From contig JAIXQH010000044.1 of assembly GCA_027484055.1 (NCBI GenBank), positions 124,001-188,000 on the forward strand: a stretch of 64,000 bases of DNA, read 5' to 3'. Each line of letters begins with the position of its first letter. Within the stretch, counting starts at the first letter, position 1. This stretch comes from Verrucomicrobiaceae bacterium (GTDB lineage: Bacteria > Verrucomicrobiota > Verrucomicrobiia > Verrucomicrobiales > Akkermansiaceae). A program made the position numbers and the translations under genes. The notes below the pieces were generated by a model. It was given only the letters and a program-made list of their open reading frames with translations, was not told where the DNA came from and did no database searches. This document shows positions 1 through 9,947 of this stretch, one piece after another.

Positions 1-2
1 CT

Positions 3-1049
3 CTCGAAGCATTCCTCACCCAGCACCCGAACCATCCACGCGTTGCCGAAGCGCGACTCGCGGCCATCGAGGCCACTCTCATCAGCCCCGAGCCAGATGT
101 GACGTTTGCCACGAGGCAGCTTCAGTTACTGGCCGATAGTGCACCTGCCGCCACCACTCTTGCGCCCGCCAGAATTGCCTTCGCCCGGCTCCAGCTCGCG
201 GATTTCGCCAAAGATTCGGCAAAAACCATCGCCCTCGCCCAGTCGATCATGGCGGACTACCCAGCCGATCCCGTAGCGAGCGACGCCGCACTGATCCTCG
301 GCCGCACACTGTTCCAATCTCAGAGCTACAACGACGCCAGACTTATTCTGGAAAAACTCGCCGCCACTGACACGGACCCGGTCCGCGCGCAAGCCGCTTG
401 GCTGCTCGCTGCCAACTCAGCCGCCCTCGGCGGCACTCAGCAATCCAAGGACGCCGCCCTCATTCTTTTCGACAAGGCCATCCTGCTGAAAGGCAACCTG
501 AGTACCATCGCCACCCTCCAGAAAGCCGAGCAACTCATCGATATGAAACGCTTCGCAGAAGCCTCCACTTTTCTAGAAAAATACACCAAGTCCCTTCCTG
601 CCAAGGACCCCACGTTTCTCCCCGCTGGCATGCTGCTCGGAAAAGCGCTCTATGCCCAAGGTGCCAGCAACCCCGCATCACTCGTTCAGGCCCTAGCCAT
701 CTACGACCAACTCGTCACCCAAATCACCGATCAACCCATTTGGCTCAATCGCCTGCAATACCTCAGAGGCCTCACCTTAGAACAGCTCCCCGACGAGAAA
801 GACCCGACTCAAAAACAACAGGGCAAAGCCTTACAAGCCTACCTCTCCGTCATGGAAATCACCGGCCAACCCCTCGAATGGGAATACTTCGAGCAGTGTG
901 GATTCCGCGCACTCGCCATCCTTGTGGAATCGGAACGCTGGCAAGCTGCCATCTCCGTTGCGAAAAAAATCGCCTCTTTCAAAGGGCCACATGCCGAAGA
1001 TGCTGCGCTACGTGCCAGTGATCTAGAACTCAAACATCCGAACTGGTAA
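3..1049 (+). CDS. TPR-type repeat protein, 5' truncated by window edge
   Basis: The reading frame is open from the first bases of the window, so the GTG at 99 in the ORF track is probably internal and the real start lies upstream. The visible part is Ala/Leu-rich and almost entirely helical. It shows tetratricopeptide-like helix pairs such as 'AARIAF..LQLADFAKDSAKTIALAQSIMADYP' and 'SYNDARLILEKLAATDTDP', as in periplasmic or outer-membrane proteins that scaffold complexes. No catalytic motif is visible. It ends 30 bases before dapB on the same strand, so the two may be cotranscribed. The specific role is unknown; only the TPR-like fold is proposed. Confidence 0.7.
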   Translation, partial: LEAFLTQHPNHPRVAEARLAAIEATLISPEPDVTFATRQLQLLADSAPAATTLAPARIAFARLQLADFAKDSAKTIALAQSIMADYPADPVASDAALILGRTLFQSQSYNDARLILEKLAATDTDPVRAQAAWLLAANSAALGGTQQSKDAALILFDKAILLKGNLSTIATLQKAEQLIDMKRFAEASTFLEKYTKSLPAKDPTFLPAGMLLGKALYAQGASNPASLVQALAIYDQLVTQITDQPIWLNRLQYLRGLTLEQLPDEKDPTQKQQGKALQAYLSVMEITGQPLEWEYFEQCGFRALAILVESERWQAAISVAKKIASFKGPHAEDAALRASDLELKHPNW

Positions 1050-1079
1050 ATCCCACTCATTCACCCCCACCCTTCTCAC

Positions 1080-1814
1080 ATGCTATCACTACTCGTTACC
1101 GGAGTCTCCGGCCGTATGGGCCAAGCCGTGGTTCAAGCCGCAGGCGAAGCCGATGTCCAGATCGCCGCGACTCATGACGCAGGTCAAGACCTCGCTGCCG
1201 CCATGGCACAAGCCACCTGCGCCATCGACTTCACCGTCCATTCCTTCACCTCTACCGTCATCGAGACCGCTTTAAAATACGGCACCCACCTCGTCATCGG
1301 CACCACCGGCCACACTGACGCCGAGCGCGCCCTGATCCACGAGGCGGCGAAATCCCTCCGCATCGTCTATTCCGCAAATTATTCCGTCGGGGTGAACACC
1401 CTGTTCTGGCTCACTCGCCAAGCTGCACGCGTTTTGTCTCAGGATCGCTTCGATATCGAGGTCACCGAAATGCACCACAAGCACAAGATCGACGCCCCGT
1501 CCGGCACCGCGCGCCGCTTGCTGGAAATCCTTAACGAAGAAACCGGCACCTCCTACCAGGACGACGTCGCCCATGGCCGCTTCGGCAACATCGGCCCGCG
1601 CAAGCTACGTGAAATCGGCATGCATACCCTCCGTGGTGGCGATGTCGTGGGTGACCACACCGTGCTTTTCGCCGCAGATGGCGAACGCATCGAGCTCACG
1701 CACAAGGCTTCCTCGCGTCTGACCTTCGCCGCAGGAGCCGTCCGCGCTGCAGCTTGGCTAGAAGACAAACCGGTCGGTCTCTACGACATGCAAGACGTTC
1801 TTGGTCTTCGCTAA
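1080..1814 (+). CDS. dapB: 4-hydroxy-tetrahydrodipicolinate reductase
   Basis: This enzyme carries out the NAD(P)H-dependent reduction step of the diaminopimelate/lysine pathway, which supplies meso-DAP for peptidoglycan. The 244-residue length fits the family. The N-terminus has the dinucleotide-binding loop 'GVSGRMGQ', followed by 'GTTGHTDAE'. The family signature 'MHHKHKIDAPSGTA' near residue 140 contains the catalytic histidine pair and the substrate-binding lysine. The C-terminal segment 'HKASSRLTFAAGAVRAA' is also typical. The ATG at 1080 gives the expected N-terminus. Cytoplasmic. Confidence 0.96.
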   Translation: MLSLLVTGVSGRMGQAVVQAAGEADVQIAATHDAGQDLAAAMAQATCAIDFTVHSFTSTVIETALKYGTHLVIGTTGHTDAERALIHEAAKSLRIVYSANYSVGVNTLFWLTRQAARVLSQDRFDIEVTEMHHKHKIDAPSGTARRLLEILNEETGTSYQDDVAHGRFGNIGPRKLREIGMHTLRGGDVVGDHTVLFAADGERIELTHKASSRLTFAAGAVRAAAWLEDKPVGLYDMQDVLGLR

Positions 1815-1849
1815 GCCTTGGGTCCACCCCATTTTCACACCTCATCCTC

Positions 1850-3367
1850 ATGCGCCCATTGCTCGCCCTATCTGTGCTGCTCACGCTAAGTGGGTGTGAT
1901 TCTCAAAAACCCGCGCCCACTGCCGCCACTGCGCCGAGCGTCGAAAAGACGGTCCAGCCAGACCTCACCACCTCCGTGCTACGGGTGAACTCGACCCAGC
2001 AATCTTGGAGCCCCGGCCAGCCATGGGAAAAAAAACCTCCTTCCCTCCGACATGCCCTCGCTGCCATCGTAGGGCCGCAGCAAGTTCTCACCACCTCGGA
2101 GCTAGTGGCAGATGCGACGTTTCTTGAGTTTGAAACCCCAGACGGCAATCACCTCGCGCAAGCAAAAGTCATCGCCGTGGACTACGAGGCAAATCTCGCC
2201 CTGCTTGGACCCGTCTCGGAGTCAGAAGGAAAGCTCCTCTTTCAGCACACCACGCCGCTTGCCATCGCCCCACCGTCTAGGATCGGTGATTCGGTCGAAA
2301 TCTTGCAAATCGAGGACAACGGCCACCCACTCATCACGGCGGGGAGTCTCCAATCCATCGACGTCACCTCCAATTTCCTCCCCGGCCACGAGTTCCTCAC
2401 CTATTTCGTGAAGGCTTCCATGCAGAGCGCCGCGAGTAGCTACTCCCTTCCCGTGCTCTCCTCAGACACCCTCGCCGGCATCCTTACCAGTTACGATAGC
2501 GACGACCAACTCTGCCACGTCGTCCCCGTTGAAATCATCCAACATTTCCTCAAAGGAAGCGCCCTCAACCCCTACCCCGGCTTTCCCAGCATCGGCATTT
2601 CCATCACCCGCACCGAAGACCCCTCCTTCCGGGAGTGGCTGAAGCTCAGCCCAGAGCAGGGCGGCCTGTACGTCCGCCAAGTCCGCAAGGATGGCGCCGC
2701 CGCGCGTGCTGGCATTCAAGTTGGAGACGTCATCCTCACCGTGGACGGCTACCCCATCGACCGCCGAGGCTACTATGAGCATCCTCACTACGGTCGGCTT
2801 TTCTGGGGACACCTGGTGCGTGGCTCGAAGTCCACGGGTGAAACCTTGGCTTTGGAGCTCCTGCGAGATGGTAAAGCGCTCCGCGTTTCCGCCACCCTGA
2901 CTCGAGAAGACGTGAATGCCCGGCTCATCCCCGCTTACCAATTCGACCAAGCCCCGAACTACCTCGTCAAGGGCGGCCTGATCTTCCAGGAGCTGTCTCG
3001 CACCCTGCTCGAATCCTTCGGTGAAAGCTGGAGAAGCCGCGCACCGCTCAATTTCTTGGACGCCTTAGAGAATCCGGAAAAATACGAGGGTAAGGTAGAT
3101 CGCATCATTTTCCTCAGCGCTGCCATCCCCACCCCTGCCACCGTGGGTTATGAAAACCTGCGGAACCTCATCGTCCGCAAGGTGAACGGTCAGGACGTCA
3201 AAGACATGCAGAGCCTCAGAAGCGCCTTCAGCAAGAACTCCTCAAAGCTGCACAGCATCGAGTTCGACGAGGAAAACTTCACCGTCTATCTCGACGAGGC
3301 GGTCTCCGCCACGGTGGACGCCCAGCTGCTCAAGCGCGGCATCGCCCCGCTTTCACGAGCGAATTAA
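1850..3367 (+). CDS. PDZ-domain lipoprotein, HtrA-like pseudoprotease
   Basis: The ORF is open from 1754, but the ATG at 1850 gives a signal peptide with a lipobox ('LLTLSGC'), so I start here (505 residues). Residues ~55-260 resemble the trypsin-like fold of HtrA/DegP, yet the usual catalytic positions look lost: 'TTSELV' stands where 'TNNHVV' is usual, 'EANLALL' where 'DLAVL' is usual, and there is no 'GDSGGP'. Residues ~275-370 form a PDZ domain ('GGLYVRQVRKDGAAARAGIQVGDVILTVDG') and a second weaker one may follow. Probably a periplasmic, membrane-anchored binding or chaperone protein rather than a protease. It follows dapB by 35 bases and is followed by a terminator. Confidence 0.8.
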   Translation: MRPLLALSVLLTLSGCDSQKPAPTAATAPSVEKTVQPDLTTSVLRVNSTQQSWSPGQPWEKKPPSLRHALAAIVGPQQVLTTSELVADATFLEFETPDGNHLAQAKVIAVDYEANLALLGPVSESEGKLLFQHTTPLAIAPPSRIGDSVEILQIEDNGHPLITAGSLQSIDVTSNFLPGHEFLTYFVKASMQSAASSYSLPVLSSDTLAGILTSYDSDDQLCHVVPVEIIQHFLKGSALNPYPGFPSIGISITRTEDPSFREWLKLSPEQGGLYVRQVRKDGAAARAGIQVGDVILTVDGYPIDRRGYYEHPHYGRLFWGHLVRGSKSTGETLALELLRDGKALRVSATLTREDVNARLIPAYQFDQAPNYLVKGGLIFQELSRTLLESFGESWRSRAPLNFLDALENPEKYEGKVDRIIFLSAAIPTPATVGYENLRNLIVRKVNGQDVKDMQSLRSAFSKNSSKLHSIEFDEENFTVYLDEAVSATVDAQLLKRGIAPLSRAN

Positions 3368-3370
3368 GCT

Positions 3371-3397
3371 CAGCCTTCTGGGGCTTTTTTCTTTTTC
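3371..3397 (+). terminator. Rho-independent terminator after the PDZ lipoprotein gene
   Basis: A short stem CAGCC/GGGCT is followed directly by TTTTTTCTTTTT, four bases after the stop codon. The stem is short, so strength is uncertain. Confidence 0.5.
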
Positions 3398-3458
3398 TAT
3401 GGCACCGAGGAAAGTGGGGCGAGCCATTGCCCGACTATCATTGGGAAGAGCTCAGCAA

Positions 3459-4418
3459 CTAGATATCCTGCACGGGTAAGTGCGACACTTCTTCACGCAC
3501 TTTTTCCGCGAGGGCGGTGGAGAGGTAGCGCTCGGTGGATGAGCAGCCGATGGTGACGATCCGTTTGCCTTTGAACTCGGGGCGCTTCGCGATCTGCATG
3601 GCGCACCAGACATTCGCCCCGGTGGAGATCCCTGCTGGGAGCCCTTCTTGCTGGGCGAGTGCTTGGGCGGTGGCGATAGCGTCCTCGTTGGAGACGAGGA
3701 GAACCTCGTCGATGACGGAGACGTTCAAGTTCTTCGGGATGAATCCAGCGCCAATGCCTTGGATCATGTGGGGACCTGGAGCACCACCGGAGATGACCGG
3801 GCTGGCGGCTGGCTCGACGGCGAAGATTTTGACATCGCGGCGGGATTTCAGGACTTCACCGACGCCGGTCAGGGTGCCGCCGGTGCCGACGCCGGAGACG
3901 AAGGCGTCCACTTGACCGTCGGTATCACGCCAGATTTCTTCGGCGGTGGTCTCGCGGTGGACTTGTGGGTTTGCGGGGTTGTCGAACTGTCCTGGACCGA
4001 AAGAGCCGGGATTCTCGGCGATGAGCTTTTTCGCCATGGCGATGGCTCCGTTCATGCCGCGAGCGCGTGGGGTGAGGACGATTTCTGCACCGAGAAGACG
4101 CAAGAGCACGCGGCGCTCTACGGACATGCTTTCTGGCATGGTGAGGATGCAGCGGTAGCCCTTGGACCGAGCGATGAAGGCGAGGGCGATGCCGGTGTTT
4201 CCAGAAGTCGGCTCAATGATGAGCCCACCAGGCTTGAGCGAGCCGTCCTTTTCTGCCGCCTCGATCATGGCCTTGCCAATACGGTCTTTGACGCTGAAGA
4301 GTGGGTTGAAAAACTCGGCTTTGACGCAGATTTCCGCCTCAAGGCCAGCGGTGATGTGGTTCAAGCGGATGAGCGGGGTATTGCCAACGGTGGCAACCAT
4401 GTTTTCGGCGATGTTCAT
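3459..4418 (-). CDS. cysK: Cysteine synthase A (O-acetylserine sulfhydrylase)
   Basis: PLP enzyme that makes cysteine from O-acetylserine and sulfide. The 319 residues match the family closely. The N-terminal motif 'NTPLIRLN' and the PLP-lysine motif 'PLFSVKDRIG' (~residue 45) are present. 'EPTSGNTGIALA' binds the substrate carboxylate, and 'GVGTGGTLTGVG' is the phosphate-binding loop. The C-terminus carries the conserved 'STGANV' and 'IGCSSTERYLST'. It lies 33 bases downstream of ilvD on the same strand, so the two may form an amino-acid biosynthesis operon. CysM or cystathionine beta-synthase-type variants are less likely given the length and motifs. Confidence 0.95.
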   Translation of the reverse strand: MNIAENMVATVGNTPLIRLNHITAGLEAEICVKAEFFNPLFSVKDRIGKAMIEAAEKDGSLKPGGLIIEPTSGNTGIALAFIARSKGYRCILTMPESMSVERRVLLRLLGAEIVLTPRARGMNGAIAMAKKLIAENPGSFGPGQFDNPANPQVHRETTAEEIWRDTDGQVDAFVSGVGTGGTLTGVGEVLKSRRDVKIFAVEPAASPVISGGAPGPHMIQGIGAGFIPKNLNVSVIDEVLLVSNEDAIATAQALAQQEGLPAGISTGANVWCAMQIAKRPEFKGKRIVTIGCSSTERYLSTALAEKVREEVSHLPVQDI

Positions 4419-4451
4419 GATGGTGGGAATGTAGCTGGGGTTGGGTACAAT

Positions 4452-6152
4452 TTAAAGCTTTTTGTCGGTGACGGCACCCTCGCTGGCGGTGGAGACGAGC
4501 TTGGCATACTTCGCAAGAACGCCGCGCGTGTAGCGGGGTTCGGGCTGGGTCCAAGCGGCTTTGCGGGTGGCGATTTCTTCGGCGGAGATGTTGACGTCGA
4601 TGCGGTTGTTCACGGCGTCAATGGTGATTTCATCGCCATCTTTGAGAATACCAATTGTCCCGCCGCAGAACGCTTCTGGGGTGATGTGGCCGACGACGAA
4701 GCCGTGGCTGCCGCCGGAGAAGCGGCCGTCGGTGATGAGAGCCACGTCTTTTCCGAGGCCCATGCCCATGACGGCGCTAGTGGGGCCGAGCATTTCACGC
4801 ATGCCAGGGCCGCCCTTGGGGCCTTCGAGGCGGATGACGATGACGTCGCCCTTGGAGATTTGTTTGGCGAGGATGGCTTTCATGGCGTCGTCCTCGGAGT
4901 TATAAACACGGGCGGTGCCGGTGAAAAGCTCGCCTTCTTTACCCGAGATCTTGGCGACGGAGCCGCCTTCTGCGAGATTCCCATAAAGGATGCGGAGGTG
5001 GCTGTCTTTTTTGATGGGGTTGGAAAGCGGGCGGATGATTTGCTGGCCTTCGGGATAGGGAGTGGTGAATTTCGCGATGTTCTCTGCCATGGTGCGGCCG
5101 GTGACAGTCATGCAGTCACCATGGAGGAGCCCACCGTCGAGCAACATTTTCAGCAGTGGCATGGTGCCGCCGATGGCGACGAGGTCGGACATGGAGTATT
5201 TCCCGGAGGGCTTGAGATCAGCGAGGACGGGGACGTTTTTCCCGATGCGCTCGAAGTCGTCGATGGTGATTTCCACGCCGGCGGAGTGGGCGATGGCGGG
5301 GAGGTGAAGCACGGCATTGGTGGAGCCACCGAGGGCGATGAGGACGGTGATGGCGTTCTCGAAGGCTTGCTTGGTGAGGATGTCGCGTGGCTTGATGCCG
5401 AGCTTGATGAGATTGAGGACGGCGGCTCCGGAGTCGAAGCAATCGCGCATTTTATCATCGGAAATGGCGTTTTGGGCAGAGCCATTCGGCAGGGACATGC
5501 CGAGGGCTTCGATGGCGGAGGCCATGGTGTTGGCGGTATACATGCCGCCGCAGGAGCCTGCGCCGGGGATGGCGTTGGACTCGACGAGTTCGAGTTCTTC
5601 GTCGGTGAACTCACCATTGGCGTGTTTGCCGACGGCTTCGAAAACGGAGACCACATCGAGGTCCTTTTTCTCGCCCTTGATGGTGGCGCACCCGGGGAGG
5701 ATGGTGCCGCCGTAAACAAAGACGGAGGGGCGATTCATACGGGCCATGGCCATGAGGCAGCCGGGCATATTTTTATCACAGCCGCCGATGGCGACGAAGC
5801 CGTCCATGCCTTCGCAACCGACGACGGTCTCAATGGAGTCGGCGATGACTTCGCGGGAGACGAGGGAGTATTTCATGCCCTCGGTGCCCATGGAGATGCC
5901 GTCAGAGATGGTGATGGTATTGAAGATGATGCCTTTTCCGCCGGCGGCGTTGACTCCCTTGGAGGTCTCGATGGCGAGCTTGTCGATGTGGATGTTACAG
6001 GGGGTGACTTGGCTCCAGGTGGAGGCGACGCCGATCTGGGGCTTTGCGAAGTCGTCCTTCTTGAATCCGACGGCATAGAGCATGGCACGGCTGGGAGCGC
6101 GGTCTGGGCCGTCAACAATTTGGCTAGAAAATGGGCGTGTGGTATCATTCAT
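4452..6152 (-). CDS. ilvD: Dihydroxy-acid dehydratase
   Basis: Fe-S enzyme of the branched-chain amino-acid pathway that dehydrates 2,3-dihydroxy-3-methyl acids to 2-keto acids. Cluster-ligand motifs '[10 protein letters not shown]' and '[13 protein letters not shown]' are visible, as are '[10 protein letters not shown]' and the C-terminal '[19 protein letters not shown]'. The track ORF begins at a TTG at 6191. I prefer the ATG at 6152 ('[15 protein letters not shown]'), which gives 566 residues, a normal family length; neither start has a clear ribosome-binding site. cysK follows closely on the same strand. The opposite strand carries an 854-codon shadow ORF, a by-product of high GC. Confidence 0.95.
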   Translation of the reverse strand: MNDTTRPFSSQIVDGPDRAPSRAMLYAVGFKKDDFAKPQIGVASTWSQVTPCNIHIDKLAIETSKGVNAAGGKGIIFNTITISDGISMGTEGMKYSLVSREVIADSIETVVGCEGMDGFVAIGGCDKNMPGCLMAMARMNRPSVFVYGGTILPGCATIKGEKKDLDVVSVFEAVGKHANGEFTDEELELVESNAIPGAGSCGGMYTANTMASAIEALGMSLPNGSAQNAISDDKMRDCFDSGAAVLNLIKLGIKPRDILTKQAFENAITVLIALGGSTNAVLHLPAIAHSAGVEITIDDFERIGKNVPVLADLKPSGKYSMSDLVAIGGTMPLLKMLLDGGLLHGDCMTVTGRTMAENIAKFTTPYPEGQQIIRPLSNPIKKDSHLRILYGNLAEGGSVAKISGKEGELFTGTARVYNSEDDAMKAILAKQISKGDVIVIRLEGPKGGPGMREMLGPTSAVMGMGLGKDVALITDGRFSGGSHGFVVGHITPEAFCGGTIGILKDGDEITIDAVNNRIDVNISAEEIATRKAAWTQPEPRYTRGVLAKYAKLVSTASEGAVTDKKL

Positions 6153-6214
6153 CGCGGCGGAAGCATCTTGCGGATGCGGGGGCGTCGTCAAGGAGGGCGG
6201 AAGAATTTTTGATT

Positions 6215-6226
6215 TAGGATATCCTA
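6215..6226. promoter_or_regulatory. Perfect 12-bp palindrome TAGGATATCCTA between divergent genes
   Basis: An exact inverted repeat lies in the ~100-base gap between ilvD (leftward) and the YdjM-like gene (rightward). It is placed where an operator could act on either promoter. No binding protein can be named. Confidence 0.3.
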
Positions 6227-6254
6227 GGAGCCGATTTTCCCGCAGCCTGGCGCG

Positions 6255-7397
6255 GTGGATTGGATGATTCAGGCGGCATTGGGTGCGTTGATCGGTGAAC
6301 TCATGATGGGGCGGCGGCTGGGAAACTGGGCGCTGGCATGGGGGGCGTTTTTCGGGATTTTACCGAATGCGGAGCGGTTGGTTTCACCTTTTTTGAGCCC
6401 GAGGGCGGATCTGGCATGGCTGGGTGGGATCAGTCACTCGCTCGGCCTGATGGCGTTAGTGAGCTACGGAATGAGCCACGTATTGGCCTGGTTGTGGCGA
6501 CGGGATCAAATCAATCGGAGGAGCGCGGGTGCCTTCGTCGCAGCCGCATGGACGGGACACTTACTCTTTGACTGCCTCACGGTGAAAGGAGCAGGGATTT
6601 TATGGCCCATCTTGACCAAACCCTTAGCGCTGGGGGTCTTGGATCCGAATGATGTCATCATCGCCTTGCCGTGGTTCGTCACGGTTGTCTGGATTCTCTG
6701 GGTGCGACCGGTGATTCCCAAAAAATCACGCTCTAAGAAGCCGAAACGTCAACCCAACCCGTTGCGGAAAAAACTCTGTCTGTGGGGTTTCGGCTTGAGC
6801 GCCTCTTACCTTCTATTGGGTGTGGGCATGAAGATGCTGGCGGCATCAGGATTTGAAGCTGACTTACTAAGACGTGGAGTGAAATTTAGTCGCAAACTGG
6901 AGGGGCCGATGCCTTACAATTGCCTGCTATGGCGCTCAGTCATTGATCGCGGAAACGAGCTGTGGGTAGGATACCGCTCAGCGTTTGATGGAGCGATCAC
7001 TCCAGTGCGATGGACCATCTATCCGAAAGGCGCAGATGCTCTAGCGCAGATACTCCATACCAAGGAGGCAGTCGCACTTGAACGTTTTACGGACTCTTGG
7101 TGGATCGCCCGGCCTAATGCGAAAGGCGCTTGGTTGGGCGATTTGCGATTTCCTGAATCAAGAACTTGGGGGGAACGAAAAACGATGGTCGATAGTCGCT
7201 TGACCCCAGCATGGGTGATTTACGCGAAAACCGCGACAGAGCCAATGAGGCAGATTCGAACCGATCAGCCAAGGGACAGCGATTTTTTGAAACGGATGGC
7301 AGCAAGGATTTTTGGATATCGAGAAAGTTGGGAGGCCAACCCTCGTTTGGCGGGCGTAGAAGGTCGATTACCAGAATTGCTAGGTGTCATTGACTAG
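6255..7397 (+). CDS. YdjM/DUF457-type inner-membrane metal-dependent hydrolase
   Basis: The first ~170 residues match the YdjM family (LexA-regulated, membrane-bound, predicted metal-dependent hydrolases). The features are several hydrophobic segments, '[15 protein letters not shown]' with the usual His-Ser, '[18 protein letters not shown]' and '[12 protein letters not shown]'. A further membrane segment near residues 175-195 is followed by a soluble C-terminal domain of about 180 residues that I do not recognise. The start is a GTG at 6255, with an ATG nine bases further in as an alternative. Less GC-rich than the upstream genes. The substrate is unknown in the family. Confidence 0.75.
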   Translation: MDWMIQAALGALIGELMMGRRLGNWALAWGAFFGILPNAERLVSPFLSPRADLAWLGGISHSLGLMALVSYGMSHVLAWLWRRDQINRRSAGAFVAAAWTGHLLFDCLTVKGAGILWPILTKPLALGVLDPNDVIIALPWFVTVVWILWVRPVIPKKSRSKKPKRQPNPLRKKLCLWGFGLSASYLLLGVGMKMLAASGFEADLLRRGVKFSRKLEGPMPYNCLLWRSVIDRGNELWVGYRSAFDGAITPVRWTIYPKGADALAQILHTKEAVALERFTDSWWIARPNAKGAWLGDLRFPESRTWGERKTMVDSRLTPAWVIYAKTATEPMRQIRTDQPRDSDFLKRMAARIFGYRESWEANPRLAGVEGRLPELLGVID

Positions 7398-7448
7398 ATT
7401 TACGAGATTCTCAGAAATTCTTCGCTTTCGTCGAGCTGTGAATCCGCT

Positions 7449-9341
7449 ATGAATCTCACAGTGAAATTCATTTTGATCTTTTGGGCAGGGGCGGTGATTG
7501 CCTCTGCTGCTGCGAGTGAACCGGGTGAAGCCGCAATCCACTTTCTTGAAAAAGTCCGCGCTGGAAGGATCGATCTCGAGCCTGGCGGGGATACCGCGAT
7601 TTCTGCAGAAGTAATCGGGCCGAAAAAACTGCAAATCGCCAATCGCTACGAGCGCCTGGCAGAAGAAATTGGAAACTCTGTCTTGGAAATCGCAGAGGTG
7701 AAACAAGACCTAGATTTCGCCGCAGTGCTAGTTAAGCAAATCAGTATTGCCGATCCGAGTCGCCTACAAATCATCCCTATGGCACTCGTGAAGCAAAACT
7801 CAGCGTGGCGAGTCGCGCCGGTGCCCGCATCGTTTGAAAATACGGAGGCTAGATTTCAGTCGTCATATAAACAACGGCTACTGGATTTGGAAAATTGGAT
7901 GCTCCGAGGACAAGTCACACAACTTGAAACCTTAAAACAGGAATCCGCAGCGCAGCTTCGACAAAAGATTCGCGAGTCAGTCAACGAGTCAGATTTACGC
8001 ACTAACACCCCAGAGGCTATTCTTCATCAATTTATCAAAGCCTGTGAAAACAAGCAAATCACAAGCATTCTTGCCTTACTCGGCGGCATTTCAAAAGAGC
8101 TGCCAGATGATTGGCAGCTTCGCCTAAACGCAGCCAATCAGGCGATATCGATTGTGCCTCCTACACTTAAATTTTGGGAACTATGGGTTTCAAAGAACAC
8201 TTTGAAAGTCGTCACTCCGCATAAAGATGAAGGACAATTCTCGATTGAGCTATTCAATCCAGTGGATTCCCGAGTCCGACTCCTGAAAATGGTCATCTCG
8301 AAAACGACCGATCATTATTGGCGAGTGGATCTACCCAATGAATTTTTTGAGAATTCACCCAGCCCATTAGAAACACAAACTAAAGATTTAGCCCTCAGTG
8401 AAAACTTTGGTAGTGAATTCGTTAAAAACTATCAAACCACACCCGAGCCGACTGCTGAACTAGCTTTTGATCGGTTTAACCAAACACTCAACAGCCGAAA
8501 CTTCCCCAGCCTTCTTCGACTTACTGATATAGTGAGTCATCCGGAAACATGTGTCGAGGCTGCTCAAGTCTGGAGATCATTCACGAAGCCCGATTCCATC
8601 GCTCGCTTTTCTTCGCAACTTTCACTAAAAAAAGGGGAGAAATCAGCCGTAGGAATCATCCAGATTTTTTCGACCCGCACCCCAGAAAAGCCAGACACTC
8701 AAGCGATTTTCCTTGAAGAAACTCCCACCGGGTGGCTCTGGCTAGCGAAGCCTAGCACTGCGGCACTGATTCCTTACCGCGAGTGGATCACTGCTGAAAC
8801 CAAGCTGAAAAGCCAGCAGTGGCAGGCAGATCTTCTTAAACTCATCCCTCAAATAACCGCAACAAATTCTGACCGCGTGCCCTCGCAAAATGAATGTGAA
8901 ACACTTGTCAAAAATTGGTTATCTGCCAAAGCGGAAAGCAATGTCGAAAAAATGATATTACAATCCGCACGGATCGATGACTCGAAAAGCATCTCGACTC
9001 TTTTACAAAACATCGGCTACGAAATCACAAATTCTAAGATTCATACCAACATCGCACCAAAAATAAAAATTTACCAAGGTGTTTACGGGGCCGCAGCAGG
9101 AATCCAAATCCAACAGGAAGTTAGTAAATCCAGTCATCCCTTTTACCCAATCGTCAACACCTCAAAAGGTCCAAAAATCCTTGCTGAAATTGATCTTTTT
9201 GTCTCAGAAAAAAATAGCCGGGAATTCCTAAATAGCGCCGCATTTGATCGACTCCAGAAGTCAACCTCACCCGAGGTGGTAGCAGAGCTCAAGAAGCTTT
9301 TTTTGGAGTTTAAAAACCACCTAACGAACCAACTGGAATGA
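7449..9341 (+). CDS. Secreted protein of unknown function
   Basis: The 630-residue product starts with a clear signal peptide ('MNLTVKFILIFWAGAVIASAAA'). The rest is soluble, charged and without cysteine clusters or recognisable catalytic motifs. Segments around residues 20-120, 190-300 and 330-430 have a similar feel ('AIHFLEKVRAGR', 'ILHQFIKACENKQ', 'AFDRFNQTLNSRNF'), each followed by strand-rich sequence. This suggests three repeated domains, possibly NTF2-like; that is inference only. It is noticeably more AT-rich than the neighbouring operons. It starts 51 bases after the YdjM-like gene on the same strand and faces rluE. Confidence 0.7.
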   Translation: MNLTVKFILIFWAGAVIASAAASEPGEAAIHFLEKVRAGRIDLEPGGDTAISAEVIGPKKLQIANRYERLAEEIGNSVLEIAEVKQDLDFAAVLVKQISIADPSRLQIIPMALVKQNSAWRVAPVPASFENTEARFQSSYKQRLLDLENWMLRGQVTQLETLKQESAAQLRQKIRESVNESDLRTNTPEAILHQFIKACENKQITSILALLGGISKELPDDWQLRLNAANQAISIVPPTLKFWELWVSKNTLKVVTPHKDEGQFSIELFNPVDSRVRLLKMVISKTTDHYWRVDLPNEFFENSPSPLETQTKDLALSENFGSEFVKNYQTTPEPTAELAFDRFNQTLNSRNFPSLLRLTDIVSHPETCVEAAQVWRSFTKPDSIARFSSQLSLKKGEKSAVGIIQIFSTRTPEKPDTQAIFLEETPTGWLWLAKPSTAALIPYREWITAETKLKSQQWQADLLKLIPQITATNSDRVPSQNECETLVKNWLSAKAESNVEKMILQSARIDDSKSISTLLQNIGYEITNSKIHTNIAPKIKIYQGVYGAAAGIQIQQEVSKSSHPFYPIVNTSKGPKILAEIDLFVSEKNSREFLNSAAFDRLQKSTSPEVVAELKKLFLEFKNHLTNQLE

Positions 9342-9377
9342 GCATTCACTCCCTCATCCAGATGATTTGAAAAATCT

Positions 9378-9947
9378 CTATTTCTGCCAGATTTGGCGGA
9401 TTTCATCTGGCCCTAATTTCTGCCAAGTCCCCGAAACAAGTCCCGCTCCCTGATACCGACCCATCGCCACGCGAATCAGTCTGAGCGTTGGGAAACCAAT
9501 CGCCGCTGTCATCCGTCGCACTTGTCGATTTTTGCCCTCGGTCAATTGAAGCTCGAGCCAGCTCGTCGGAATCGAAAGTCTCACCCGCACCGGAGGATCA
9601 CGAGGCTCCACCACCGGCTGGATCTCTAAAAGCCTCGCCGCACAAGGCAAGGTCCGGTGGCCTTGAATGACGATTCCTCCTCGCTTCAAACATTCTAGGG
9701 CCTCCACCGTAGGAACACCCTCGACTTGTGCATGGTAAGTCCTAGGATGCGCTGTTTTTGGATCTAAAAGGCGATGATTGAATCCGGGCTCGTCACTGAG
9801 TAACAGTAAACCTTCCGAATCCATATCAAGTCGCCCAACGGGATAGACACCTTTAGGAAAATCAAAATCAGCAAGTGTCCGCTGCCCTGGTTGATCAGGG
9901 GTAAACTGACATAAAACGCCGTATGGTTTGTGAAAGGCTAATACCAT
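9378..9947 (-). CDS. rluE: 23S rRNA pseudouridine synthase, RluE type
   Basis: A 189-residue RsuA/RluB/E/F-family enzyme without an S4 domain, the layout of RluE, which modifies 23S rRNA. The N-terminus 'MVLAFHKPYGVLCQF' is typical. The catalytic-aspartate motif is 'VGRLDMDSEGLLLL', and the C-terminal 'LTEGKNRQVRRMTAAIGFPTLRLIRV' is the conserved RNA-binding segment. Its ATG overlaps the stop of the upstream small gene by 10 bases, which points to translational coupling. Confidence 0.9.
   Translation of the reverse strand: MVLAFHKPYGVLCQFTPDQPGQRTLADFDFPKGVYPVGRLDMDSEGLLLLSDEPGFNHRLLDPKTAHPRTYHAQVEGVPTVEALECLKRGGIVIQGHRTLPCAARLLEIQPVVEPRDPPVRVRLSIPTSWLELQLTEGKNRQVRRMTAAIGFPTLRLIRVAMGRYQGAGLVSGTWQKLGPDEIRQIWQK

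Noticed and set aside
3648-6212. 854-codon forward ORF across cysK and ilvD
   Set aside because: It is the antisense of two well-identified enzymes, is Gly/Asp/Ala-rich in the manner of high-GC shadow frames, and shows no domain.
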